A DNA stretch of 64,000 nt from Lithobates sylvaticus (taxonomy: Eukaryota > Chordata > Amphibia > Anura > Ranidae), in NCBI GenBank assembly GCA_028564925.1, contig CM053031.1, positions 96,864,805 to 96,928,804 on the forward strand, written 5' to 3'. Shown piece by piece: positions 44,380 through 55,380 of this stretch. A program made the position numbers and the translations under genes. The stretch's first letter is position 1. Every line of letters begins with the position of its first letter. Under the pieces are notes generated by a model, which had not been told where the DNA came from, searched no databases, and worked only from the letters and a program-made list of their open reading frames with translations.

Positions 44380-44680
44380 ATGATCCTGAGCATTTCATTA
44401 CCTTAATGCCAAGCTAAGCGGGTGATTACCTCCAGCTATTAAAGACAATCACTGGCCGTGAGTGCCCATGCCTCCTTTCAGAGCTTGGCGACCTCTCACA
44501 AGTCTTTTCCCATCAGACCCAAAACAGACACATTATGCAGCTTGACTGCGCGAGCGGAATTGTTAAAAACACTGTCCAAGGTGCTGAAGTGTCAGCTAAC
44601 TTAATGAAATACGGTGCAGAAAAGTCATGTTCAATGTATGTTTAACCAGAAATCCATTAGTGGTTGTGTAGTTTTAAATA
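44380..44680. other. Candidate conserved non-coding element
   Basis: This segment is free of repeats, even in composition and rich in words typical of developmental enhancers, such as CAATCA and TAATTG-like cores at its edges, with no open frame. I suspect evolutionary constraint from texture alone and cannot show it without an alignment to other frogs. Confidence 0.3.
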
Positions 44681-45794
44681 CACTTTTTTTTTGTTTTTGT
44701 AGCTTTTAATACAGCTATTATTTCATGTGTATGTATTATTACCTTTTTTTTTTAACAGAGCTCTAAAGATAAATAATTAACTAGCCTGTAATGCTTGTGT
44801 TAATTGGAATAGCGATTGTTTGCAGCAGCAGCTGTGTGAGTCCTCGTAGACCTGGAAAGAGCATAGACAGGTTACTATAAGGTTGGGGGTGTGCTGATTA
44901 AATTAAAGGGTAACTGTATAAAAGTACAGTTATCCTTCAGGAATAAATTTAGAGAAACCATTTTTTTTATTTTTTTTAACGGTTTGGAGTATTTTGCACA
45001 TTATTCCAAAACAGTAACAATAAACAATAAATCAACAACCATACTTGCCCTTCCCTGCCATACCATGGCAGGGAAGGGCAAGGAAGACAATGAATTCCAG
45101 GACACAATTCTCACAGGTTGACCTTAACATCACACTGAAACACAAATGTAAGTCAAGTAGAGCGACAGGACACTCCATTATTATAGCAGGAACTGGCACA
45201 TAATAGACATAACAAACTATTACACTAGTTGGTAGCAATAGCTAATAGTCTGCAATGGTATGCCCAAAAAGTACTAAGTACTAAGTATTAAGTACAGGAC
45301 AGTGCTGTGAGCAGGGGAACCTAGCTCACCTAGGATGATAACATTATATTAGAAGAGAAAAGAAGGGGAGAGGATAGAGGAAAGAAGGGAGTAGTCAGAA
45401 GGGGGACATGGCATAAGTGTCGTCATCAGATCGTAAGGTCACAAGCCTTAATCCAGGAATTCCAGATCATATGGAACTTTTTGGGGCAGTTACGATCCAG
45501 ATAGGTGAGTTTGTACAATGGGAGGACATTACTGATCAAAGTGTGCCATTGGGGGGGGGTCTGGCATTTTTTATTTTATCAGCATAATAAAAGGCATAAA
45601 ATAAGAATAAACATTTGTAGTATGTGGTAGCAATCGTGTAACATTTACCCAACAGTAGCATAAGGGAAATCACTTTAGTTTAATGCTGAACAGGTGATGA
45701 AATAATGACTCGTAATGTAAGTCAGCTATGTATTGTTTTGTCGGTCTTTGCTTGCATGCCGGTTTGACAATTAAAAATATTAATTTACATAGTT
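44681..45794. other. Non-coding DNA with one perfect hairpin
   Basis: At 45044-45082 CTTGCCCTTCCCTGCCAT pairs over 18 perfect bases with its complement around ACC. The text after it to about 45560 (GGAACTTTTTGGGGCAGTTA) may be an L1-type LINE piece, but I found no frame that shows it. Confidence 0.45.
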
Positions 45795-46760
45795 AAATAG
45801 TTAATCGCATTGAAAAAAGACATTAGTCCATCAAGTTCAACCAACATTGGAAAAAAAATAAGAAAACGCACACAAATAGAAAACCTCCATATACACTATC
45901 CTATACCACAGTTGATCCAGAGGAAGGCAATAAAAAAACTCCAATAAAGCATGATCCAATTTGCTCCAGCGGGGGCCAAAAATTCCTTCCTGTTCCCCTA
46001 AAGGCAATCAGATAGTCCCTGGATAAACTTTACCTATACATATTAGAGTCTACTTATATTACGTGCATTTAGGAAAGCATCCAGGCCTTGTTTTAAACAA
46101 TCTTCTGAGCTGACCAGAACCAGCTCCTGATGGAGTATATTCCACATTTTCACAGCTCTTACTGTGAATAATCCTTTCCGTATTTGGAGATTAAATCTCT
46201 TTTCCTCCAGATGTAAAGAGTGCCCCCTTGTTCTCTGTGCTGACCTTAAGGCGAATAACTCTACACCAAGTTCACTATATGGACCACTTATGTATTTATA
46301 CAGTACATATTGATCATAGTCCCCCTTAATCTCCTCTTCTCAAGAGAGCATACATTCAGTTCAGTTTATTCAGTTAATCTTTCCTCATAGCTGAGCTCCT
46401 CCATGTCTCTGATCAGTTTGGTTGCCCTTCTCTGCACTTTTTCTAGTTCCTCATGATCCTTATTGAGAACTGGTGCCCAAAACTGAACTGCGTCTTTCAG
46501 ATGAGGTCTTACTAATGGTTTGTACAGAGGAAAAATCATATCGCTCGCTCTTTGCAGTCCATACCTCTTTTTAATACAAAAACAGATCTTGCTCACTTTT
46601 GAAACTGCAGCTTGGCATTGCATTCCATTATGAGGCTTATGATTTACCATAACACCCAGATATCCTTCTCCACCATTGATTCCCCAAGTTGCATGCATAG
46701 TTTTTGCCCCCAAGTGCAAAAATGTATCAACCTTAAACCTCATTTGCCACACAGTTGCCC
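45795..46760 (-). pseudogene. LINE 3' part with reverse transcriptase C-terminus (CR1/L2-like)
   Basis: A 128-codon minus-strand frame (46366-46752) matches the C-terminal part of CR1/L2-clade LINE reverse transcriptase. It includes LYKPLVRPHLKDAVQFWAPV, LEKVQRRATKLIR and a final SYEERLTE. The catalytic YxDD segment would lie upstream and is missing, so the copy is 5'-truncated. The rest of the frame and the 3' tail are diverged. The 3' end carries the family tail, which on the plus strand reads CATTAGTCCATCAAGTTCAA at 45822-45841. Older copies include 4230-4560. A plain LINE fossil. Confidence 0.8.
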
Positions 46761-47229
46761 GATTTAATTTTTAAAACATTTATAAATGTTTGATCGGGTA
46801 TTATGGGACCTAACAGATTTTTTTATATAATACCAAGAAGTAGTATTTGAAAGGACTGCAAATAGTAAGGATTTTGTGTTAATTGTGAATTATAATTGTA
46901 TGAATTATAGGATTAAATAACAATTAGTGCTATATAAGCCCCGTTGACATTTTCTGTGGTGTTGACTTCATTCAGATTATGGCAGGGATCATAACCACAA
47001 TGCATGGGACTAAAAACATTCAGGTTGTGGTACTGCAGTGCTGGTAAGATAAGTTTTAGAAATGACTTTAATCAATACTTTACACCTATCAGATGCAATA
47101 CTTCTCAATGATACTTCTTGGCATTCTCTTAGTGAACTTTTGATCTTTTAGTACACACATTACTAATGCATGTGTAAAGTGGAAAACATATTTCAGCCAT
47201 GTGAATTCAAAATTGGCAGTTTTGGAAGG
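46761..47229. other. Unique non-coding DNA
   Basis: No gene or repeat family was recognised in this AT-rich interval. Confidence 0.4.
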
Positions 47230-47265
47230 GGGTCAGTCCCCTGAAACGCGTCAGTGGGGGTTAGA
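47230..47265 (+). ncRNA. Hammerhead remnant (3' half)
   Basis: CTGAAACGCGTC (47251-47262) keeps the GAAA core, the self-complementary ACGCGU and C17. A GGGG..CCCC stem II candidate lies before it. The CUGANGA half is not recognisable (UUGGAAG is the nearest). This is a remnant of the same motif as at 19106-19156. Confidence 0.35.
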
Positions 47266-47319
47266 GTGCATACTTCTGGTTTCTGAATTTATGATACGCT
47301 ACCAACCATTATTGGTTTG

Positions 47320-47432
47320 TGATTATTATTATTATTATTGTTATAATTATTGTTATACAAGATTGATATAGCGCCAACAGTTTGCACAGCGCTTTACAAC
47401 ACGAGGGCAGATATTACAGTTGCCTTGATATT
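47320..47432. repeat. (ATT)n microsatellite and a short ranid repeat
   Basis: GATTATTATTATTATTATTG is followed by TATAGCGCCAACAGTTTGCA and CAGCGCTTTACAACACGAGG, words that recur in frog repeats. The element family is not known to me. Its right edge is where the LINE begins. Confidence 0.45.
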
Positions 47433-48795
47433 TAAAGGGTGCTTGTTCGTAATTTAAAGTTTATTATTTCTTTGTATGTTGATGACATTCTATTGAAACT
47501 CAGGAATCCTTTGATCTCTCTACCAAATCGTCATAAAACAGAATTTGACGCGCTATCAGGCTACAAAATGAACACCACTATAACAGAGGCTCTTCCTATC
47601 AACATGTCCCAATCTCTATTGGCTAAGCTCCAAGCCTTCTTTTGACTATAGCTGGAAAAATTATGCCCTTAAATATCTCGGGGTATATGTTACTTCCACC
47701 TACTTATCCATTTATAAACAAAAATTTCCCTCATTGTATGGTGACATTCTGAATTTGCTTCACTCTTGGACTGCTCGCCCTATTTCTTCAATGGGTCGTA
47801 TAGCCACAGTAAAAATGATTATAGTTCCTAAACGTCTATATTTATTTGAGAGCCTCCCGGTCAGGGTCCCCTTAAAAGGATGCAATCCCCACTGCTTAAC
47901 TTTATATAGAATAATAAGAGGCATAGGCTGTCCAGGCAATGTATGTGTTCACTCCCCATGAGGTATGGGGGTGCCTGACCTTACAATGTATTATTATGCA
48001 GCTCACCTTAGAAATTTGGCCTCTTGGACTACGTTTAGATCGCATGGACGGAATTGGAAAAGTTATGGCTGGCCCCTGTACATCCTAATTCTTTTCTGTG
48101 GGATTCTCACTGTGCAGATGTAGACACTACTCTGCTACCACCAATACAATTCACTAGATCTATTTGGTTATAGACCAGAGATAAATTTCACCTGACCTCT
48201 ATGAAGTCCTTGTTAACCTCATTCCTTTGTAATCCTAATATTCCTGAAGTCTGTCCACATCTATGGTGCTTCCCTGGAGAACAGCGGAAGGGGGGGAGGA
48301 GGCAAACAAGCGGAGCTTCCCTGTTTGGGTGGAGCTCCGCTTTAACTTTAGGGATATAGTGGATCCTTGCTCCCTTCAGCTGTTGCCATTCTACAACCTT
48401 TGGGATAAATATGGTCTTCTCAATTCCTCATTCTATAGTTATTTGCAGATTCGTCATTATGCGCAGTCTCTTAAGAGAGACCCTGTCTTTGCCCGCCCTG
48501 ACGCCATTCGAGGGAACTTGTGCAGAAGGCCCCTCTAGAAAAGCTATGGTTTCTGCCATATATCAGATCCTTGCTACTATAACAGAGGAACCATTTCCTA
48601 AACATTCTTGTATGTTGAAATGTGAAATGCTACTGGGCTGTAAACTCTCTATGAAGGTCTGGCGGCTGCTTTGGCTGCAAGCCCATTACGGTTTATAAAG
48701 AAAATGCTTATAAGATTTTGTTTCTGTGGTATCATACTTCTGAGTTCCTACATATTGCTTTTACATTCTTTTTCCAATAGGTGTTGGAGACGTGA
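47433..48795 (+). pseudogene. L1/Tx1-type LINE, ORF2 reverse transcriptase part
   Basis: Plus-strand frames read as the ORF2 of L1-clade LINEs of the Tx1 branch. ISLYVDDILL holds the YxDD catalytic motif (RT motif C), followed by LSGYKMNTTITEALPI. Further on come a RISSMGRIATVKM-like segment (frame 47734-47961), RGNLCRRP and NLWDKYGLLNSSFYSYLQIR (frame 48263-48538). The pieces lie in different frames with stops between them, so the copy is dead. It is truncated at both ends, and a short TTAA-element piece (48262-48345) interrupts it. No 3' tail or target duplication was identified. Confidence 0.8.
48262..48345. mobile_element. Short TTAA-element insert in the LINE
   Basis: CCTGGAGAACAGCGGAAGGG to GGTGGAGCTCCGCTTTAA breaks the LINE text. 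Its right end is the TTAAAGCGGAGCTCCACC terminus of the TTAA families. Only a small internally deleted copy is present. Confidence 0.55.
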
Positions 48796-50773
48796 ATAGT
48801 TATAGTTAGCATTTCCATCAACTTTAATGTCCTAATGTATGCCAGTTAAAATCATGTTCATTTTGCAATCACAATGCAATCACAATGCTGCATTGACAAC
48901 AAAATTTGCTTTACAATGTTGTACTAGAGTAATTACTCTTGTAATAGAAGAGTACTTCTATTTCCTTTTAAAAAGACATCTATGGTTTTAACTTGTCTTC
49001 TAGTTCCTTAGAAATGAATAGTATGTTATGTGCTTCAGAAGGCAACCCAGGTTTTCTTTCTGCAGTTAATACTGTCCCCGCAGGCCTTAGTAGCGTTTTT
49101 TCTCCTTTAAACATTCATAGTTACATTGACAATGGTTAAATATGCATTTGAATTGCACTTTACTATGTTGTGCTAGGCTCCAGAATACTGTGATTTCTTT
49201 TGAAAAAAAATCTTTTTCAACCTAACAATCTCTAATATAAAAAAATAAAAATAAATGGGCATAGCGGCAGCACGTAACTTATTAGTGTACTTCAGTGGAC
49301 CTCTTTATTGTTGCTCCTAAGGAGGGGAGAATTTGGTCTTGTTCACAGAGGCTTTAGCTAAAATAAGTGCATTGTGTACAGAAACCTTTATGAAGCTTTC
49401 AGCAAGCTTTTGCAGAGAATTTGTGAAGTTTTTGCCAAGCTTTGAGCAGCTTTGTTGATTCATTTTTTTTCTTGTAAAACCTAAAAAATGAGATTATGCT
49501 GAGTAAATTGATAACCAACATGTCAAGCCCTAAAATTGCATGCAAAATTTTGACACCCTACATTTTCCATAGGCAACACTTTAAAAGCCCCCGCAGGTCA
49601 GGTTTACAGTTAACCATGAATAATAGGCCTAAAATTATTGCTCTCACTCCAGCGTGCATGGTGATATGTAATGTGTAGCCCAATCAATTTTTTTGTACAT
49701 AGGTCCTTTTGATGCATGTGTTTATGTGCGGGATGGGGCTCACATTTTTTGGGGGGTGCTTTAATCGCTTTGGTATACGTTTTTATTTTTTGACACATTT
49801 TCTTTTGCTTTATACTCAACTTTTCCTTAGAACCCTTATGTTTCACCGGCCCTCCTTTGAAGCTAATGGAGTGCAGCTTGTGCTCCATTAACTTCTTCCC
49901 TAGCCACACATCGGGGGAAATTTAAAGCAGAAACCGGAAGTCATGTTTTACATGTTGCTTCTGTGTCCCTATTAGGTAGGGATGTTTAGGAAATGGATGT
50001 TTGCTGGTCTTTCTCCCCTCTATTTGGTGGTACCTGCCATCCATTCTCAAGTCTGCCAATGGGAGTGTGGAGCCTGGGGGGGGGGGGGGCAAATGTTTAC
50101 GGGGTATGTGGAAACTATACAGCCACCCGATCACTTCCATCTGCAGCAGACAATCCACTTGTCAGATTTACGAACATTCCTGGCTGCTGTAAAATGGTGG
50201 CAGCAAAAGGGTTAATGCACTCTTTAGTTTAAGTTTGCCTGATTGTTACTTTAAGCAAGCTGTTAGCAGTTTGTTTAACGTGACAGTCAGGATTTCTATT
50301 AAAAAAGGAAGGTCACCCCTGTGTGTGTGTTTTTTGTATTTTTATTCCCTCTTACCTTGTTCACTGGGTTATCCTGAAAACACATACATGTCAAGCGTGG
50401 TCCTACCACAATCTGCCACTACCACACCCATGTCCCATGCTGCCATCTTCTTTGATTATATCATCGGGAGTCAACTGTCTCTTCCAGGTTCGTGCAGCCA
50501 GCTCATGAACAGTGTGTTCCAAATTGATGGTGTTTTGGGGTATCCCAGGAGGCTTCACTGGCAACTGGGGGTACTTTATTCTCACCTAATTGAGAATACC
50601 TGAAGTGAGGGCAGCATGGAATGAAAAAAAAAAAAAAAATTCTGTTATTGTATAAAAGGAGGGTGTTTGGAGATCCCCTTTAAGATCTGTGTTTAACATT
50701 CCAAGACTTTACAGATTTTGACAAAGTTCATTGTACATACTTCTTTTATACAGGCTGAAGCTTGTGTGAACAA
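48796..50773. other. Unique non-coding DNA
   Basis: No gene or classified repeat was recognised. A G run lies at 50076-50089 and an A run at 50624-50639. A 122-codon frame (50235-50603) shows no domain. Confidence 0.45.
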
Positions 50774-51083
50774 GGCCTTAAAGTGCGATTCCACTTTTGT
50801 AATCAAGCTGGCAGCATAGTACAAAACAGGCTAGAAGCGTTGTCAGAGATAGACAGGAATCAGCAGTAGAGAAGACCAACAGCAGGCAAGGTTAAAGGCA
50901 GAGTTGTGGTCAGGAGGCAGGGTCACACCAAAAATCTGAGACCAGCTGTATTTAGGAACAAGCTGAGGTCAATAACATTGAAACAGCAGAGACAAGTCAA
51001 AGGGCAAGCAGGGTCAGCAATGGGTAAGCAGATCTTATGAACCGTTCTGCGTAATAATCGCAGGATAACTGCTGAAGATCATC
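50774..51083. repeat. Unclassified repeat-like block
   Basis: TTAAAGTGCGATTCCACTTT opens the block like a TTAA element end. The following purine-rich text (GGCAAGG, CAGGAGGCAGGGTCA, GGTCAGCAATGG) resembles, in texture only, the solo LTR at 21962-22378. No second end was found. Confidence 0.3.
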
Positions 51084-51416
51084 CAGCAACTTCTTAATTT
51101 CAATAAGTTTTTATTATTTTGAGAAATAGAAAAGTAAGAAGTACATGACACAGTAGATTCAAAATAGCTGTTGCCAGCTGAAATTACAATTCAGATAAGG
51201 CACATAAGAAGGTAATAACGATTATTTTTTAGACAAAACCTACAGTTTGTAGAATGTAACTATAAAAACATGGATAGCATCAAATTTCAATTAAACATTT
51301 TTGTGAACCATATACTGTTGTTAGATGTGGACCATGATACTTCCTAAACGCAACATATGAAGGTAAACTGACAGTTAACTAACAAAGATAACAAAAGTAA
51401 TCTCATTTAAACCTTT

Positions 51417-51735
51417 ATGCCGCGTACACACGATCGGACTATCCGGCGGACTTAGTCCCGCAGACAATACGCCGGACTTTCCAGCGGAGGTCCGCCGGAC
51501 TTTACGAACGAGCGGACTTGCCCACACACGCCCACACACGACCGGACTTTTCCGGAATTGTGGCGGAGGTCCGCCGGACTTATGAAATGAATGGACTTGC
51601 CCACACACGGAGTAAAGTCCGTTAATTTTGAACGTGACTCCAGGTAGACGGGACTAGCGAAGGAAGTCAATGCCACCGCCGCCTCCATCGGCTAGATTGA
51701 CACTTTGCTAGCCCCGTCACCTGGTATGGATTTAA
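51417..51735. mobile_element. Truncated TCCGCCGGACTT inverted-repeat family
   Basis: The left end GCCGCGTACACACGATCGGA is followed by repeated TCCGCCGGACTT and CGGACTTGCCCACACACG words (51490, 51520, 51570). The complementary right end is missing, so the copy is truncated where the GC-rich repeat starts. It is a relative of the 23494-23998 element and of the piece at 57285-57395. Confidence 0.55.
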
Positions 51736-52370
51736 AGGGAAATCCCTACGCCGGAAAAACGGTGTGGGGGTCCCCCCCAAGTCCATAGCAGACCATTATC
51801 CGAGCACACAACCAGGCCCGTCAGGAAAGGGGTGGGGACGAACGAGCGCCCCCCCTCCCGAGCTGTACCAGGCCGCGCGCCCTCAACATGGGGGGTGCTT
51901 TGGGAAAGGGGGGCCCTGCAACCCTCCCACCCCAAAGCACCTTGTCCCCATGTTGATGAGGACAAGGGACTCTTCCCGACAACCCTGGCTGTTGGTTGTT
52001 GGGGTCTGCGGGCGGGGGGCTTATAGGAATCCGGGAGCCCCCTTTAATAAGGGGGCCCCCCAGATCCCGGCGCCCCACCCTATGTGAATGAGTATGGGGA
52101 ACGTGGTACCCCTACCCATTCACCTAAGGGAAAAAAGTGTTAAAAAAAAAAACACAACACAGGTTTTTAAAGTACTTTATTAGACAGCTCCGGGTGTCTT
52201 CTTCCAACTTCAGGGGTCTTGTCCCGCTCTTCATTTGTTTTGCCAGGCCTCTGCTATCTTCTTGCAGTTCTTTTACTAGCGTTGGCACGGTCTTCTGGTT
52301 CGTCGCTGTTGCCGCCACTGCCTTCTGCTTCTTCTTCTTCCTTCTTCTCCCGATGATGACATTTTCATCA
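51736..52370. repeat. GC-rich ranid interspersed repeat
   Basis: This is the longest of the three copies. It shares CAACATGGGGGGTGCTTTGG, CCTTGTCCCCATGTTGATGA, GGTCTGCGGGCGGGGGG and CCTACCCATTCACCTAAG with 39845-40137, and ends in a CTTCTTCTTC-rich stretch like 40138-40600. Frames on both strands are long because of GC content. Superfamily unknown. Confidence 0.6.
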
Positions 52371-52845
52371 AGTCAAGTCAAGTCAGGCAGCTAGTAAGAT
52401 GTGAGATGTAATTGATCTCATAGTAGGTGGAATAGAGTCTATGTTTAATGATAGTAATGCCATACCAGGAGAAGGTAAGACCTAGATTCCTAATACTTGT
52501 TCAATTAGATTAAATATAAGAGACCAGTAGTTAGTAATGTTTGGACAAGACCACAGTAGGTGTATCAGTGTCCCAGTTCCCCTACAGTTTCTCCAACAAT
52601 CAGGAGATATGTCAGGGCTAAATTTGAATATGCGATATGGAGTAAGATACGAGCGCAACATGATCTTTTGGTACAGTTCCCATAAATGGGCACTCCTGGC
52701 AGATGCATACGTTGCACTCAAAGCTTTTTTCCATTGATCCTCAGAGTATTCTTTCTTTTAATTTCAATAGTTTTTTATTGGTTATGAAGATAAACAATTG
52801 ACATGTAACAACATATGCAGCAACTTCTTAATTCAGCTCTGTTCT

Positions 52846-53469
52846 TTAACCACTTCAGCCCCAGAAGCGACGTTGTACCCACACAAAACACAACGTCCTT
52901 TTTTTCCCACAAATTTCTTTTGGTGGTATTTAATTACCTCTGCAATTTTGAAAAAAAGCTATATTTTTCACTTTTTGCTATAATAAATTTTTGTGGTATG
53001 CACAAAAGTTGTACATTGGGGCGGACAGATTGGACACTTTTAGAAACTATTTTGGGACATTTATACAGCGATCAGTGCTATAAAAATGCACCGATTACTG
53101 TGTAAATGTCACTGGCAGGGAAGTGGTTAAACACTAGGGGGCGATCAAGGGATTAAGTGTGTTCCCTCATCGTGTTCTAACTGTGGGGGGGATGGGCTCA
53201 CTAGAACATGACAGAGATCACTGCTCCCGATCACTGGGAGCAGTAGATCCCTGTCAAGTTGTTAGGCAGAACAGGGAAATGCCCTGTTTACATATGCATC
53301 TCCCTGTTCTGCCTCTTTGTGCCATGATCGCCGGCCACGGGCGGACACCGAGTCTGTGGAACGCGCGCGCGCTAGCTGCCGATGATGGAGTGACGTACAG
53401 GTACACAGTTTTGCGCACCCGTGACACTTTGCCGTCGTATATCGCGTCAGCCGGTTGGCAAGTGGTTAA
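52846..53469 (-). mobile_element. TTAACC-family repeat, minus orientation
   Basis: The edges are TTAACCACTTCAGCCCC on the left and GGCAAGTGGTTAA on the right, with TTAA on both sides. It matches 16994-17948 in reverse, but is shorter. A 157-codon open frame (53159-53632) starts inside and runs past the edge, so it is not a gene. The right edge joins a further palindrome (53457-53521). Confidence 0.7.
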
Positions 53470-53761
53470 TCACTTGCCATCTAGCATACTGTACTTGTAT
53501 AAACATCCTAGATGGCAAGTGGTCATGATCCTGGTATTGTTTTTTTTTTACAGAACTGCAGAGCCCTCAGCCATCAGTTGGATTGGGTGTTCAGAGGAGA
53601 TGGAGGAACATCTATTCCTCTGTGAGGAATGACAAAAAAAACTAATAAAAACAAGTAAAAATAATTTTAAAAAATCTTAATGCACCCTTGTCCCCCCCCC
53701 CCCCCACCCTTGTGTTCACAGTCAAATGCAAACACTTCCTTATATCCTGCATGCACATGTA
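53470..53761. other. Spacer with a hairpin and a C run
   Basis: CACTTGCCATCTAG (53471-53484) pairs exactly with CTAGATGGCAAGTG (53508-53521). A C run lies at 53692-53706. No gene was recognised. Confidence 0.5.
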
Positions 53762-54109
53762 CAGTGCCATCAAAAAGTAGTCATACCCCTTGAAATTTTT
53801 CACATTTTATCATGTTGCAACCAAAAACATAAATGTGTTTTGTTGGGATTTTATGTGATAGACCAACACAAAGTGGCACATAATTGTGAAGTGGAAGGAA
53901 AGTGATAAATGGTTTTCAAATTTTTTTTACAAATATGGGAAAAGTGTGGCATTTGTATTCAGTCAATACTTTGTAGAACCACCTTTCACTGCAATTACAG
54001 TTGCAAGTCTTTTTGGGTATGTCTCTACCAGCTTTGCACATCTAGAGAGTGACATTATTGTGCATTCTTTTTTGCAAAATAGCTCAAACTCAGATTAGAT
54101 GGAGAGCGT

Positions 54110-55225
54110 CTGTGAACAGCAATTTTCAAGTCGTGCCACAGATTCTCAATTGGATTTAGGTCTGGACTTTGATTGGGCTATTCTAACACATGAATATACT
54201 TTGATCTAAACCGTTCCATTGTAGCTATGGCTGTATGTTTAGGGTCGTTGTCCTGCTGGAAGGTGAACCTCTGCCCCAGTCTCAAGTTTTTTGCAGACTC
54301 TAACAGGTTGTATTCAAAGATTGCCCTGTATTTGGCTCCATCCATCTTCCCATCAACTCTGATCAGCTTCCCTGTCCCTGCTAAACATAAGCATCCCCAC
54401 AACATGATGCTGCCACCACTTTGTTTCACGTGGGGATGGTGTGTTCAGGGTGATGTGCAGTGCTAGTTTTCTGACACACATAGGGGTTGATTTCCTAAAG
54501 CAAATCCACTTTGCACTAAAAGTGCACTTGAAAATGAACTGAAAGGGCACTTGGAAGTGCAGTCGCTGTAGATCCGAGGGGAAGATCTGAAATGAGGGGA
54601 AGCTCTGCTGATTTTATCATCCAATAATGTGCAAGCTAAAATGCTGTTTTTTATTTTCCTTGCATGCCCCCCTCAGATCACAGCGACTGCACTTCCAAGT
54701 GCACTTGCAGTGCAGAGTGGATTTGCCTTCAGTAAATCAACCCCCATAGCGTTTTGCTTTTAGGCCAAAAAGTTCAATTTTGATCTCACCTGACCGAGCA
54801 CCTTCTTCCAAATGTTTGCTGTGTCCCCCACATGGCTTTTCACAAACTGCAATTGCTTTTTTTTCAACAATGGCTTTCTTCTTGCCACTCTTCATAAAGG
54901 CCAGATTTGTGTTGTGCACGACTAATAGTTGTCCTGTGGACAGATTCTGCCACCTGAGCTGTGGATCTCTGCAGCTCCTCCAGAGCTACCACAGGCCTCC
55001 TGGCTACTTCTCTGATTAATGCTCTCCTTACCCGGCCTGTCACTATAGGTGGACGGCCATGTCTTGGTAGGTTTGCAATGGTGCCATACTCTTTCCATTT
55101 TCGGATTATGGATTGGACAGTGCTCCGTTGTTCAAAGCTTGGGATATTTTTCTATAACCTAACCCTGCTTTAAACTTCTCCAAAACGTTATCCCTGACCT
55201 GTCTGGTGTCTTCCTTGGCCTTCAT
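54110..55225 (-). pseudogene. Tc1-type transposase remnant
   Basis: On the minus strand the start codon lies at 55225-55223. The N-terminal part around 54920-55220 encodes the paired-type helix-turn-helix DNA-binding region (words such as GRPPIVTGR). The frame at 54178-54429 reads GGSIMLWGCLCLAGTG and FTFQQDNDPKHTA, which carries the second catalytic aspartate of the DDE triad. PDLNPIEN, encoded near 54145-54170, holds the third acidic residue. These parts lie in different frames, and a MITE separates the N-terminal from the catalytic part, so no functional enzyme is made. The enzyme would cut and paste between TA sites. Confidence 0.8.
54483..54744. mobile_element. MITE inside the Tc1 transposase
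   Basis: The edges are GGGGTTGATTT and AAATCAACCCC, and the inner arms pair GCACTAAAAGTGCACTT with AAGTGCACTTGCAGTGC. CATA stands on both sides (54479-54482 and 54745-54748). Intact Tc1 copies would read ACACATAGCG at this point, so the duplication is 3-4 bp long. It is related to the element at 39536-39768. No coding capacity. Confidence 0.75.
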
Positions 55226-55380
55226 GATGCTGTCTGTTCACTAAGGTTCACAAACCGATGTGGGCTTCAGAGAACAGCTGTATTTATGCCGACATTAAAT
55301 TACACACAGGTGGACTCTATTTACTAATCAGGTAACTTCTGAAGGCAATTGGTTCCACTAGATTTTGATAAATGGCTGCA

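Larger units (their letters stand above)
51084..52833 (-). mobile_element. L1/Tx1 LINE insertion with 16-bp target duplication
   Basis: CAGCAACTTCTTAATT stands before (51084-51099) and after (52818-52833) the block, an exact 16-bp duplication typical of L1-type target-primed insertion. The 3' end is on the left (TTTCAATAAGTTTTTATT). A minus-strand frame at 52482-52721 reads as the C-terminal part of ORF2, with CWRNCRGTGTLIHLLWSC, the cysteine-histidine pattern of Tx1/L1 LINEs. Two later repeats (51417-51735 and 51736-52370) lie inside. A second 3'-end-like text at 52758-52815 suggests two LINE ends are joined here. Confidence 0.65.
53762..55380 (-). mobile_element. Tc1-type DNA transposon, long but inactive copy
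   Basis: The left end CAGTGCCATCAAAAAGTAGT starts the terminal repeat, and the transposase is read on the minus strand. Text such as AAATTACACACAGGTGGACT near 55300 is the untranslated part on the far side. The right terminal repeat is missing or replaced, so the copy is truncated there. It carries an internal MITE (54483-54744). A second, partial Tc1 copy is at 57396-57763. Confidence 0.8.

Noticed and set aside
45044-45082. microRNA precursor
   Set aside because: The stem is only 18 bp with a three-base loop, shorter than any usual precursor.
47330-47430. SINE with a tRNA-like head
   Set aside because: No A and B box pair could be found, and the short GCGCCAACAG repeat has no visible tail.
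53159-53632. 157-codon open frame, the longest in the window
   Set aside because: It starts inside a TTAACC-family repeat and runs across its edge into flanking DNA. No domain is visible and composition explains it.
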